A program made the position numbers and the translations under genes. Source: Nitrospira sp. (GTDB lineage Bacteria; Nitrospirota; Nitrospiria; Nitrospirales; Nitrospiraceae). From it: DNA of 64,000 nt. Below the pieces are notes generated by a model. It was given only the letters and a program-made list of their open reading frames with translations. It made no database searches and had not been told where the DNA came from. Where the stretch lies: positions 186,001-250,000 of the forward strand of contig JACOEL010000004.1 in assembly GCA_024998625.1 (NCBI GenBank), read 5' to 3'. Below are positions 8,152-18,500 of this stretch, in pieces; the first letter of the stretch is position 1, and each line of letters begins with the position of its first letter.

Positions 8152-9633
8152 ATGAGCATCATTATCGGTTGCGACAGTTTCTTGGCCTTACGTAACGTAC
8201 GGACCGGCGAGCTCGGACGCTGGCTGGCCGGAACGAAGATACAGGTCTGGGTGGATCCGAACAAGCTGCCTGGTTCCCTGGCCGCCCAGCCGGAAGGGAC
8301 AGTCATAGAGGCTCTTGAGGAATTCGAAGTTCGGCATGACCCCGCACTGGACCGGCTGCACTCCTCCGTGGGTTTTGTGCGGAAGTGTTATCAGGATCCG
8401 TCCACGATGTGGGCCGACTTCCTGTTCAGTTGTTATCGTCACAACGACACAAAGCCGTTGCGCCGGGCCGCCAGCATCAGCCGGGCGGCCGGTAGGTTCG
8501 GGCGGTTCTGGCTTGCAGGACGATGTGGCCTAGCCGAACGCGGGCGTGCGGAATTCTCCCAGGCCCTGCGCCAACATCCCATTACCGAGGTCTATCGGCA
8601 ACGGCTACGGAAGGCAGGAGCCACCGTCGTCGCGAGTTTTTCCCCCGAGGGGATGCGGGAGATGGCCCTGATCGAGGCTGCCAATTCTCTCGGTCTTCCC
8701 ACTCTCGTCATGATCCGCTCCCGCGACAATCTGCAACACAAGATTCCCTATCTCCCGTTTGCCGATCTCTATCTGGTGTGGTCGCAAGTGGCGCGAGAAT
8801 GTCTGTTGACCATGTATCCGGAAACATCCCCTGGTCAGGTTCATGTCACAGGCGCACCGCAATTCGACCATCATCTCGATCCATCGCTTCGTCTGACAAG
8901 GGAGGAGCTATTCTCTCTGATCGGACTCGATCCAAACCGCCCCCTCATTCTCTATACCATGGCCACGCCCACAGTGATCCCTCATGAGGTTGCGATTGCG
9001 CAGCACCTGGCTGATGCCGCGCATGCAGGCCGGTTTGCACAGGGAGCGCAGTTGCTCGTCCGCGGCCATCCCAGAATGTTCGGGTCAAACCTCAGACTCC
9101 TGGAGAGGGAGTACCCGGAGGCTCGCAGCTATCCACGCCCTACCGAGGTGGAATATGGAGGGGTGGAACATGAAGCCCATCTCGTGCGGCATATTCTCGA
9201 CGAGGAACGAATGCATCTCTCTCTTCTGGCGAATCAGGACGTGCAAGTGAACGTCTGTGGAACCATGACGATCGATTCGGCCATTTTCGACAAGCCGACG
9301 GTCAATGTGTACTACGATCAGCTTCCTGGCATCCCGGAGGCGCTGTCGGTACGACGCTTCTACAAACGCTCTGATACAAAACAGATGATGTCCTATGGCA
9401 GCTCACAATTGGCCGATGATGGAGAGCACTGTATCGACCTGATCAATCGTTACCTGGAGCATCCATCGTTGGAGTCCGAGGGGCGCCGTCGCGCCCGGGT
9501 CGAAGATTGCGGCCCGCTGGACGGTCAGGCTGGTAGGCGCACGGCCGAATTTCTGAAACAGCTGAGCAAGCACCAAGCACCCTCCACGCGAGCGTATGAC
9601 TACACAACAGAATCTCGATCAACGGTATCTTGA
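8152..9633 (+). CDS. Large GT-B-like protein of surface glycan locus, function unknown
   Basis: 493 residues from the ATG at 8152 (MSIIIGCDSFL), which follows the previous stop by 25 bases; the frame is open further upstream but only as a shadow of the preceding gene. No exact family is recognised. Features resemble capsule/CDP-glycerol-type or epimerase-like GT-B proteins: LVRGHPRMF in the C-terminal half and GTMTIDSAIFDKPTVNVYY, a typical nucleotide-sugar-binding-site pattern where a Ser/Asp precedes the conserved Pro. No signal peptide or membrane segment, so it probably works in the cytoplasm. It overlaps the following gene, which has the same general plan, by 38 bases. Confidence 0.6.
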   Translation: MSIIIGCDSFLALRNVRTGELGRWLAGTKIQVWVDPNKLPGSLAAQPEGTVIEALEEFEVRHDPALDRLHSSVGFVRKCYQDPSTMWADFLFSCYRHNDTKPLRRAASISRAAGRFGRFWLAGRCGLAERGRAEFSQALRQHPITEVYRQRLRKAGATVVASFSPEGMREMALIEAANSLGLPTLVMIRSRDNLQHKIPYLPFADLYLVWSQVARECLLTMYPETSPGQVHVTGAPQFDHHLDPSLRLTREELFSLIGLDPNRPLILYTMATPTVIPHEVAIAQHLADAAHAGRFAQGAQLLVRGHPRMFGSNLRLLEREYPEARSYPRPTEVEYGGVEHEAHLVRHILDEERMHLSLLANQDVQVNVCGTMTIDSAIFDKPTVNVYYDQLPGIPEALSVRRFYKRSDTKQMMSYGSSQLADDGEHCIDLINRYLEHPSLESEGRRRARVEDCGPLDGQAGRRTAEFLKQLSKHQAPSTRAYDYTTESRSTVS

Positions 9634-10954
9634 GTTTGCGGCGAACACGCGTCGGGTCTTCGAGCGGTTTCCCCAACTCGAGCCCTTGCGCTACTTTATC
9701 TTCCGGGAGTTACTGGTTCAGCCCAGACCCTTTGGCTGGCGGGAGTCCGCGAAGCAGTGGCTCCGGCCTCTCATTCGTCGTGGGTGTACAACGGGCGTCC
9801 TCCGGCCGTGCGACATTTTGATCTGGATTGAGGGAACTCGTGAAGTGATTCGCGAATCGTTATTGCCCGTGTTTCATGAGCTCACCTCACGCGGCGAGAA
9901 CGTCCGGCTTGTCTCGATGAACGGTCCCGCTGATCTGCCTTCTTCTTCCGTGACCCTTCGGTTCCCGAGTGTGTTCTTCCTTCCCGATTGGACGAAACAG
10001 GCCTGGGAGGCGCTCTGTCAGGCAGAGAAGTATCTGGCGAAACCGACGCTGACCCGCTCGTTCTTCAGCGCATGTGCCGATGTACAGGGCCTCTTGAACG
10101 AAGTGGGTCAGATTCTTGACGCCACCAAACCTCGGGTGGTCGTCACGGCCTCCACGCAACTGATTGGCGGAGCCGCGCTGTTGGTCTCCGCACAGGCCAA
10201 ACAGATGCGTACAGTTTTGTTACAACATGGTGTGCTGCAGCCTTTCTATATTCCGATGCTGGCCGATCGGATGTGCACCTGGGGACGGTCCTCTAGTGAA
10301 ACGCTTACCAGTTTGGGTACGGATCGCCGACGGTTGGAGGCACTCGGGAGCCCGAGACACGATGCTATGCGACCGGCCCCCGGCGGCCAGGCAAAGCGGG
10401 AGCTGCTCAAGAGTCTGTCGCTTGAAGACAGGCCAACCATTACCTTCTTCTCCAACGGCAACGATTTGTCTCGAAACGGATCGGCTCCGGGCGAATGCGT
10501 GCGATGGCTCGAGGCTGCAGCGGAACGATATCGGGATCGGATCAACATCATCGTACGCCTTCATCCCAACGAGGACGGATCGCTCTATCGTCCAAACTCG
10601 TGTCTGGTGGTTACCAAAGATTGTCCTGAATTCGCGCTTCTCTTGGACGGCAGCGATTGTGTGGCGTCTCTGTGTTCTACCGCCATGCTGGATGCCTTGC
10701 TGTATCACAAGCCGGTCTGGCACTTTCACGCCGATGGTTGGCCGGAGTTGGCCACGAATTGGCAAGAGGGCCTGGCGCAACGAATCGGTTCAGCAAATCA
10801 GCTTTGTGCCATGATCGAGCAGGCGCTCCAGGGGAAGGTCCTGCCGGACCGCTCACACCATCTGGCCGAAACGGTGTTTGTGAATCACGGCCGTGCGACA
10901 CAGGCGGTCGCCGATTTTCTCGTGGCCCAGGCTGATACCTGCGCCGCCATGTGA
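9596..10954 (+). CDS. GT-B-like glycan biosynthesis protein, second of an overlapping pair
   Basis: 452 residues. LLQHGVLQPFY followed by MCTWGRSSSETL and ALGSPRHDAM is the pattern seen in polysaccharide GT-B proteins related to UDP-GlcNAc 2-epimerase and CDP-glycerol transferases (conserved QHG, W/G and G-P-R-D). IVRLHPNE is the HP motif and SLCSTAMLDALLYHKPVW is the donor-site motif with the Ser-Thr turn and KPV. It starts inside the end of the previous gene, so the two are translationally linked and may act together, for example as transferases adding consecutive residues. The exact sugar is unknown. Confidence 0.65.
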   Translation: MTTQQNLDQRYLEFAANTRRVFERFPQLEPLRYFIFRELLVQPRPFGWRESAKQWLRPLIRRGCTTGVLRPCDILIWIEGTREVIRESLLPVFHELTSRGENVRLVSMNGPADLPSSSVTLRFPSVFFLPDWTKQAWEALCQAEKYLAKPTLTRSFFSACADVQGLLNEVGQILDATKPRVVVTASTQLIGGAALLVSAQAKQMRTVLLQHGVLQPFYIPMLADRMCTWGRSSSETLTSLGTDRRRLEALGSPRHDAMRPAPGGQAKRELLKSLSLEDRPTITFFSNGNDLSRNGSAPGECVRWLEAAAERYRDRINIIVRLHPNEDGSLYRPNSCLVVTKDCPEFALLLDGSDCVASLCSTAMLDALLYHKPVWHFHADGWPELATNWQEGLAQRIGSANQLCAMIEQALQGKVLPDRSHHLAETVFVNHGRATQAVADFLVAQADTCAAM

Positions 10955-10989
10955 TCGAGTGACTCCGTGACTCCTGGAAAAGACTTCCG

Positions 10990-11631
10990 ATGAATCAGGG
11001 ATTGATCAGAGTCCTGCGGGGTCCGTACACGACATTCCGGCTGTTCCTGGACCGCATCTGTATTCCCGTCTGGCTTCGCTGGCTTGGGGTGACCTGTGGC
11101 CAGGGGTGCTCCTTCATTGGGCGGCCTATTATCACCTTGGCCCCGGGTGGAGCCATTGCGCTGGGAGAGGGGGTGCGTGTCTTCAGCCGCGCGAATAGCA
11201 ATCCTGCCGGACTGCCTCATCCGACGATTCTTGCCGCACTGACGCCGGAAAGCGCCATTACCATCGGAAAAAACACTGCCATTTCTGGCGCATCGATCGC
11301 CGCGCGGGTGAAGATCACGATCGGCCGTCACGTCATGATCGGGGCGGGCGCCTGTATTTGGGATACCGATTTCCATCCCGTCGATCCCTACCAGCGGCAT
11401 CAACACCCGACGCATGCGGCACGGTGCGCTCCGGTCATGATCCACGATGACGTGTTTATCGGCGCGCGTGCGATGATTTTAAAGGGTGTGACCGTGGGGT
11501 GGGGGGCGGTCATCGGCGCAGGCGCAGTGGTCACCAGGGACGTCGGGGCCTGTCAGATTGTGGCCGGCAATCCGGCCGTGGTCGTAGGGTCATCGCTTTC
11601 TAAGAATGAACGGGTAAGGGAAGATTCATGA
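10990..11631 (+). CDS. Left-handed beta-helix O-acyltransferase (WbbJ-like)
   Basis: 213 residues. N-terminal helix region, then hexapeptide repeats (ITIGRHVMIGAGACI, VMIHDDVFIGARAMIL, GVTVGWGAVIGAGAVVTRDV) ending with IVAGNPAVVVG. WDTDFHPVDP carries the acceptor-site His common to WbbJ/NodL enzymes. Second predicted acetyltransferase of this operon, distinct in sequence from the one at 4562, so the glycan may be acetylated at two positions. The stop overlaps the start of a degenerate epimerase gene (ATGA). Confidence 0.82.
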   Translation: MNQGLIRVLRGPYTTFRLFLDRICIPVWLRWLGVTCGQGCSFIGRPIITLAPGGAIALGEGVRVFSRANSNPAGLPHPTILAALTPESAITIGKNTAISGASIAARVKITIGRHVMIGAGACIWDTDFHPVDPYQRHQHPTHAARCAPVMIHDDVFIGARAMILKGVTVGWGAVIGAGAVVTRDVGACQIVAGNPAVVVGSSLSKNERVREDS

Positions 11632-12004
11632 AGATCGTTGTAACCGGCTCAAGCGGGCTCATTGTTCATTCGTCCGATGTGGCGCGGTTCATCCATCACT
11701 TCATAGAGAAGCCCGGTGCGGCGAGGTGTACAACCTCGGTGGCGGGCGGAACAACTCTTGTTCGATCCTAGAGGCGTTCGAGATGGTCGAACAGATCACG
11801 GGGAAATCCATGACCCATGAGTACATCGACAGGAACCGGGAAGCAGACCACATCTGCTACATCTCGGACCTCTCCAAGATTCAAACGCATTACCCATCGT
11901 GGGCCCTCACGATGACAGTACCGACGATCCTGAAAGAAATCTGTTCCTCCTGGGAACAACGACTGGATACCGGCCTTTCCGTGCCCTTACTTTCCGAGAG
12001 ATGA
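11628..12004 (+). pseudogene. Remnant of NAD-dependent epimerase/dehydratase (internal deletion plus frameshift)
   Basis: The ATG at 11628 begins with MKIVVTGSSGLI, the first residues of an extended SDR epimerase, then jumps directly to a C-terminal piece (VARFIHHFIEKP). One base is then missing: the following YNLGGGRNNSCSILEAFE continues in another frame from about 11726 to the stop at 12004. That tail (TGKSMTHEYIDRNREADH) is typical of CDP-paratose-2-epimerase-like proteins. Roughly two thirds of a ~330-residue gene is gone. It cannot make a working enzyme. It marks the loss of one sugar precursor step from the operon. Sequencing error could explain the single base but not the deletion. Confidence 0.8.
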
Positions 12005-12059
12005 CCGTATCCTGTCTGTATGGGACGGTTTGACTCTCTTTCTGGATAAGGGGAGCCAT

Positions 12060-12917
12060 ATGGAGGCCCAGGACACCACGTACGTTAACAACGAGGCCGC
12101 ATCGAGAAGCGGTGAGCAGATCGACTTCTCGTTCGGGAAAAATTGGCTGGCTTACGTCTCGGGGCTCGAGGAACGACACATTACAGCCGCCCAACGTTCG
12201 TTTGTCGAATCCACCGGACTGACAAGCCTCTCCGGGTACAGCTTTCTCGATGCCGGGTGCGGCAGCGGACTCTCCAGTCTCGTGGCTTCCCGTCTCAACG
12301 CGGAGAAGGTCGTCTCGTTCGATATTGACCCCAATTCCGTGGCATGCACCGAACAACTGCGATCGCGATTCGCGCGGGATGCCGGCAGATGGGAAGTTCA
12401 TACGCACTCCCTGCTTGACCGTGACCTATCATTGAAAATCGCGCCGGCGAATATTGTCTGTTGTTGGGGAGTCGCGCATCACACGGGAAGTATGTGGGAA
12501 GCTATTGATCATGTCGCGGGATGCGTCGCAGAAGACGGCAGGTTGATTCTGGCGATTTATAATTGCACAAACCATTCCGGCACATGGCTGACCATCAAAC
12601 GCATCTATAACTGGGCGCCGACGCCGATTAAGAAATTGTTGCTCCTTGGATTTCATGCCAAGACCTTTACCAGTCTGATGTTGCACGGCCAGAATCCGCG
12701 TCGTTTTCTCCGGCACTATGTCAAAAAGCGGGGCATGAGTTATTTTCGTGATGTTGAAGATTGGCTGGGCGGCCTGCCGTATGAGTATGCTTCGGTCGAT
12801 GAGGTATGCTCGTTCTTGGCTCCAAAGGGCTTCGATGTGATACGGGTCAACCATGCCGCCTCACACGGCTGCAATGAGTTTGTGTTTCAAAAGCCAAGCG
12901 CACAGGGCTGGAGGTGA
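12060..12917 (+). CDS. Class I SAM-dependent methyltransferase
   Basis: 285 residues from the ATG at 12060, preceded by GGGGAGCC; an earlier in-frame start at 12030 lacks a binding site. FLDAGCGSGLSSL is SAM motif I near residue 64, VVSFDIDPNSVACTEQL is motif II with the acidic residue for the ribose, and ANIVCCWGVAHHTGS is the post-motif region. The C-terminal third is rich in aromatic and basic residues, as in Methyltransf_11/25 enzymes from glycan loci. The acceptor is probably a sugar or a lipid-linked glycan. Its stop overlaps the GTG of the following glycosyltransferase. Confidence 0.8.
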   Translation: MEAQDTTYVNNEAASRSGEQIDFSFGKNWLAYVSGLEERHITAAQRSFVESTGLTSLSGYSFLDAGCGSGLSSLVASRLNAEKVVSFDIDPNSVACTEQLRSRFARDAGRWEVHTHSLLDRDLSLKIAPANIVCCWGVAHHTGSMWEAIDHVAGCVAEDGRLILAIYNCTNHSGTWLTIKRIYNWAPTPIKKLLLLGFHAKTFTSLMLHGQNPRRFLRHYVKKRGMSYFRDVEDWLGGLPYEYASVDEVCSFLAPKGFDVIRVNHAASHGCNEFVFQKPSAQGWR

Positions 12918-14083
12918 GCGGGATGGGCAAGGTGCTGCTGATCTCGTGGGGTGTCCCTCCGGAGACAACAGGGTCGGCGATCATCGTCGGAAATTTGGCG
13001 AAACAGTTCACCCATGAGGAGATGGTCGTCGTCGGGGAAAAACCTTCCGAACGGCCTTCGGTGTGCTGGAAGGAAGACTGGCCTGAAATCGTCTACGTCG
13101 CCCAAGGGTGGCCGCCCGCGAGACGAGGGGCAAGGTGGTGGCGGCGATGTCAGCTCCCGGTGTTATTGTTCCGGAGTCTGTATCTCGCCAGGAAACACCG
13201 GTGTACCAACATCCTGGTTGTGTTTCCAAACGAAGAGTTTCTGCTGGTCGGGTATCTCACGGCAAAACTGATCAAAGCGCATCTCTATCCTTATTTCCAT
13301 AATACCTTGGTGGAGCAATGCGCCTTACACAGTGTCCATCATCGAATCGCGCAATGGCTGCAATCACGCGTTTTCGACGAAGCGGCTCACATTTTCTTGA
13401 TGAGTGAAGGCATGGTCGAGCTCTATCGTGAACGGTATCCGAAGGTGCGTTGCTCAGCGTTGCTTCATTCTTTTAATGAAGACATTCCCGAGTTTGTTCC
13501 GCCGCCTGAGCCGGGGTCACCGGTTCGATTCGTGATGTCCGGCAACATTAACGCCTCCTGCACGGATGCGGCGACTCGCGTTTCGTCCGCCATCGCGCGG
13601 ATCGATAGTCGGCTGACCATACTGTCCGGATCTCCGAAACAGTATCTGGATGGGCTCGGGATACTTCGCGAGGGGGTTCACTACGAAACGGTGTCGCGAG
13701 ATCTTGTTCTCAGTCGTCTCAGTGAGGCAGATATCGTAATCCTCGCTCACGGCTTTAAGGGAAGCTTGTCCGAAGAAGAGTACCGCACGATTTTCCCGAC
13801 GAAGACGATCGAGTACCTCATCTGTGGACGTCCGATATTGGCCCATACTCCCCCCGATTGTTACTTGACGCGATTTCTGCGCAGGCATCAATGCGCGCTG
13901 GTCGTCGATACTGCCGACGAAGAGGCCATTCTCACTGCCGTTCGACGCCTGCGCGAAGAGGCCGACCTGCGGGCCTCGCTCGTCCGGAACGCCCTGCAGA
14001 CCGCAAGCCTATTCCATGCACCGGTTGTGGCGGCGAGTCTGCGCACTATTCTCGAGAAAAACGACAGAGGGTTGTTCCATTGA
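12914..14083 (+). CDS. GT4-like glycosyltransferase
   Basis: 389 residues starting with GTG in a GTGA overlap; an ATG lies nine bases downstream. VLLISWGVPPETTGSA is the typical donor/acceptor loop at the N-terminus of GT-B enzymes, and the C-terminal part has IFPTKTIEYLICGRPILAH with a following LVVDTADEEAILTAV, the usual K/E-rich nucleotide-sugar pocket and its helix. No signal peptide; presumably acts on the cytoplasmic side of the inner membrane. Donor and acceptor are unknown. Overlaps the polymerase gene that follows, so both belong to the same transcript. Confidence 0.72.
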   Translation: MSGMGKVLLISWGVPPETTGSAIIVGNLAKQFTHEEMVVVGEKPSERPSVCWKEDWPEIVYVAQGWPPARRGARWWRRCQLPVLLFRSLYLARKHRCTNILVVFPNEEFLLVGYLTAKLIKAHLYPYFHNTLVEQCALHSVHHRIAQWLQSRVFDEAAHIFLMSEGMVELYRERYPKVRCSALLHSFNEDIPEFVPPPEPGSPVRFVMSGNINASCTDAATRVSSAIARIDSRLTILSGSPKQYLDGLGILREGVHYETVSRDLVLSRLSEADIVILAHGFKGSLSEEEYRTIFPTKTIEYLICGRPILAHTPPDCYLTRFLRRHQCALVVDTADEEAILTAVRRLREEADLRASLVRNALQTASLFHAPVVAASLRTILEKNDRGLFH

Positions 14084-15378
14084 CGACTACGTCAACCACC
14101 GCAGTGCAGAGCAACGTCTGGAGCGGCGCTCCCACCTCAGGTCTTGAACAAGGTCTGATTTTTCTCGCCATTGTCGCGTTGCCCACGGAGAACCATTTCC
14201 TCTTCATTCCCGGCTTCAGCCTTCAATTTATACTGTTCGGAATCATTGCCGTCTATGTGGCGTGGAATCGATTTCCTGAACTGCTGAGGACAGTCGGACA
14301 TCCGGCATTGATAGCCGCGTACCTCTTTTTGACGGTCGGTTTCCTGCTGGAATGGACGCACGCTCATCACAGTTACGATGAGTTGCTTCGTGTGGCTCAA
14401 ATGGTCATCGGGGCGATTTTGCTGGCCACTCTTTGCAGGGACATCCCGGCCCTCAGGATGGCCTGTTTTGGATATCTGGCGGCTGGATTGTGGTTATCGA
14501 TCCTGTTGTTCCTGACCTCCTACGGCGCGCTCAACGCGGCGACGGCGACCGATTTTCAGCAAGCTTCACAGCTTCGTGCTGCGGCCTTCGAAGATAACCC
14601 ATTACAAGCCAATTTAAATAACATGGCGTTCGGCGCAGCGCAGGCCTCCGTTATCGCACTGTCCTGGGGACTGGTCACGCGCGCGACGCTCCCTCGTGGT
14701 TTCTTTACCGCCAGCGGACTAATTTGCCTGGTGGGCGCCTTCCTGCCTCTCTCACGGAGCGGCGTCGCAATTGCCATCGCTTCCTGCGCGACGGTGATGT
14801 ATGCCTTCGGCCTCAGGCATGGGAAGGGGATACTCATCGCAGTCCTCCTCGTAGGGGCTGTGCTGATGTGGGTTCCCCAGGCGGTCTGGTCTCGCATGTC
14901 CTTCACGTTTGAGAAGCACGAAGGAAAGACGGAAGGGCGAGCCCTTGTATACGGGGCGGCCATCGATCATTTCCCGGAATATTTTCTGACAGGTGTCGGC
15001 GCAGGAAACTTTTGGACACATTGGGGCCGGCGCACTGAATTTGCCAGCGATAGCGGACGGGTCAGCGGGGCTCATAACTGTTTCATGCAGGTGACCCTGT
15101 ACTGGGGTATCTTGGGGCTCATGACGTTCCTATTGATATTCTGGCAGACCTATCGTTGCCTGCCCCGCCATTCCAATCGAGAAGCGGCTGCGTTAGCCCT
15201 CGTTGGGATCGGCGTCTCCATCATGCTGTTTTCCATGGTGAGCCATAACATTTATGCGAAAGAATTTACGCTGGCCTTGGGCTTGCTGGTTGGTGCTCAC
15301 CGCTGGATATGGCCGCAAGGCATTGTCTATCCGTCATTCGGCATAGTGCACCGAACTCCTCACTACAGAATCTCCTAG
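14080..15378 (+). CDS. O-antigen ligase/polymerase family membrane protein (Wzy/WaaL-like)
   Basis: 432 residues from a TTG at 14080 in an overlap with the previous stop; the open frame upstream is a shadow. About ten hydrophobic segments are visible (for example LIFLAIVALP, FILFGIIAVYVAW, GILIAVLLVGAVLMWV). The Wzy_C pattern is present: GRALVYGAAIDHF, then FLTGVGAGNFW and SGAHNCFMQVTLYWGILG, with the large periplasmic loop that carries catalytic Arg and His in ligases. It would polymerise repeat units or ligate the glycan on the periplasmic face. No flippase gene accompanies it in this window. Confidence 0.8.
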   Translation: MTTTSTTAVQSNVWSGAPTSGLEQGLIFLAIVALPTENHFLFIPGFSLQFILFGIIAVYVAWNRFPELLRTVGHPALIAAYLFLTVGFLLEWTHAHHSYDELLRVAQMVIGAILLATLCRDIPALRMACFGYLAAGLWLSILLFLTSYGALNAATATDFQQASQLRAAAFEDNPLQANLNNMAFGAAQASVIALSWGLVTRATLPRGFFTASGLICLVGAFLPLSRSGVAIAIASCATVMYAFGLRHGKGILIAVLLVGAVLMWVPQAVWSRMSFTFEKHEGKTEGRALVYGAAIDHFPEYFLTGVGAGNFWTHWGRRTEFASDSGRVSGAHNCFMQVTLYWGILGLMTFLLIFWQTYRCLPRHSNREAAALALVGIGVSIMLFSMVSHNIYAKEFTLALGLLVGAHRWIWPQGIVYPSFGIVHRTPHYRIS

Positions 15379-15587
15379 GGTTTCAACCACCACCGCGCCT
15401 TACCGATAGGGGCACGGGTGATTTCTTCCGTGCCGCCGTGGACATGTCACATGGCCCGGCGCGTGCACGCAGCGACGGGAAGAACTGCGTGGGACGCTCA
15501 GTCTAGTACCTGTGTGCGGGGATCGCATTCGATACTTCCGATCTGACCCAGGGTCATGGTTGTCCTGAAAACACGGAGTTCCTCATC

Positions 15588-18500
15588 ATGATGTTGCTGC
15601 GCCAATCGACCCACCGAATGACGGTCCAATACCACCCTCGTGTCGGGTTCCTGTACGTGCCCAATTTGAAGGCCCGTATTCCGAACGAATTGGGAGGATA
15701 CTTCGTCAGGACGAATTCGCTCGGCTTCCGGTCGGAGATCGAGTTCTCCAAACCACGCAATGGTCGCCGCCGCATCCTGTTCTTCGGCGATTCCTATACG
15801 GCCGGGGACGGGTGTGACAATCATCAACGTTTCCCGGAACGCCTCGGCGACGAACTGGATGTCGAGGTATATAACTATGGAATGTCGGGATCCGGCACGG
15901 ATCAGCAACTGTTGATTTTTGAAGAGTTTGCCCGTGGAGTTGAAGCGGATCTGATCGTGCTCGGCATTACCGTGGAAAATATCCAACGGATCACGGTCGC
16001 CCACCGAGAGTCCATCGACCGTGTGACGGGGAAACGCGTACTCGTGCCGAAGCCCTACTTCATGCTGGACGGAAATCACCTGCGACTGAACCAGGTACCA
16101 GTCCCATTGGACCGACCGGACGTCGACAGCGCTCAGGCGACCGCCGTTGATCGAAACGGCCGCGCCAGATGGATTGATCAGTCTATTGAGCTCTATCGCA
16201 GTTTGCCATGGTTGAAACGCGCCGGAGAGTCTGTCCAGGCTCGGCTTCAAAAAGTGCGGGGGCATTTTCTCAGACAGATCGGATTTCAGCCGTACCAAGG
16301 ATACACATCGGCAAGGCACGATGGATGGAAGTTGATGCGGGCCATCATCGAGCGTTTTCACGCGAACACGTCTTCCATCCCTCTCCTGGTCGTCCCCATT
16401 CCAACGTATTTCTTCTACCTCCACGGCTTGAAGCCGCTGTATCAAGATCTGTTCAACAGTCTGGAGGCGCCGGATCGAGGGCTGCACGTGACCGATGTGA
16501 CTACACGGCTGGTTTCATTGCCTGAGGAAACACGAGCGCGTCTCAGCTTTCGTCACGACAGCCATTTTTCACCATTCGGCCATGAGCAGGTTGCACACCT
16601 GCTGAAGGAAGACATTCTGGCGCGCGGACTCCTGCCTCAACCGGCCAAGCACAATCCTGTGAGCCGGCCTCTCCACACGGCGCCGGTCAGAAAGCCGACA
16701 TACATTCTGGGACTGTCTTGCTTCTACCACAACTCCGCCGCTGCGCTGATCAAGGACGGCGAGATCATCGCCGCCGCGGACGAAGAACGCTTCAGCCGCA
16801 TTAAGAACGATCGTGGTTTTCCGCATCTCGCGGCCAACTATTGTTTGGAGGAAGGCGGAATCCATCAGAGCGACCTTTCGGCGGTCGTGTATTACGACAA
16901 TGCCTCCCTCACGTTCGAGCGCATACTGCATACATTGCTGGCCGTCGCACCGAAAGGGGAAGAAGCCTGGTTACGCGCAATCCCCTCCTGGGCTCGATAC
17001 AAGCTTCATCTGCCGCAACTGATCCGCCGCTATCTCCGCTACGAGGGACTGATTCTGAATGAGATGCACCACCGTTCTCACGCAGCCAGCGCCTTCTATC
17101 CTTCGCCCTTCAAGCGCGCGGCGCTCCTGGTGGTGGATGGGGTTGGGGAGTGGGCGACTGCCTCGATCGGTGTCGGGACGGAGACCGGCCTTCAGATCCT
17201 GAAGCAGATGTGTTTCCCCCATTCCCTGGGCCTCTTGTATTCCGCGTTCACGCAGTTTACCGGTTTCAAGGTCAACGAGGGTGAATACAAAATGATGGGG
17301 CTCGCCCCCTATGGTGAACCCAAGTACGTCGCGACGATCCTCAAACACTTGGTGGATTTGAAGGAAGATGGCTCACTGGAGTTGAACCTGGAATACTTCG
17401 CTTTCCTATCAGAACCGACCATGACGCGGCCACGGTTCGGCGATCTGTTCGGTGGCCCCGGGCGGAAGCCGGAGTCAGTGATTACTCAGCGGGAGATGGA
17501 CATAGCCCGTTCGATTCAGGTGGTCACCGAGGAAGCAATCCTCCGCATGGCCAGGCATGCCCATACACTCACAGGTGAAAAGTACCTCTGTATGGCCGGA
17601 GGGGTTGCACTGAATTGTGTTGCCAACGGTCGCCTTATACGAGAAGGACCGTTTGAGGATATCTGGATCCAACCGGCAGCCGGTGATGCCGGCGCGGCAT
17701 TAGGGGCCGCTCTTGACGCCTATCATAATTATTTCGACCGGCGGCCTTCGTCCATCGGCAAAACGCGTTCACCGCAAGCCGGCTCTTACTGGGGGCCAGA
17801 ATTTTCCGACCAGGAGATTCAAGGGTTTCTGGATACGCACGGGTTTCCGTACCGCACCCTGTCCTGCAGCGAGCGCGCGGACACGGTAGCTGGTCTCTTG
17901 GAAGCGGGAAAAGTGGTCGGGCACTTCTCGGGCAGAATGGAGTTTGGTCCCCGTTCCCTGGGTGCCCGCTCTATTTTGGGCGACGCCCGCAATCAAGACA
18001 TGCAGGTGACCCTGAATCTCAAGATCAAATACCGGGAGTCCTTCCGTCCCTTTGCCCCGACGGTTCTGGCCGAAAAAGCCGGGGAGTATTTTGACCTGGA
18101 CGGGGAGAGCCCCTACATGTTGTTGGTAGCCCCCGTGAAGGAAGGTCGACGTAGGCCATTTCAGCGCGAGGCCGGAAATAACAACCTGCTCTCGATCGTC
18201 AGGCAAACCAGAAGCGACATTCCTGCCGTCACGCACGTGGACTACTCGGCCCGTGTTCAGACGATCCGACGGGAGGATCATCCGCTCTATTACGAAGTGA
18301 TCGAAAGCTTCGAGCGACGGACCGGTTATGCGGTCATTGTGAATACCTCCTTCAACGTGCGTGGCGAACCTGTCGTGTGCACACCCTATGACGCCTACCG
18401 CTGCTTCATGCGAACCGAAATGGACGTATTGGTTCTCGGCAACTGTTTGCTCATGAAGTGCGAGCAACCCGGATGGCCGGAAACGAAGGGGCATTTGGAA

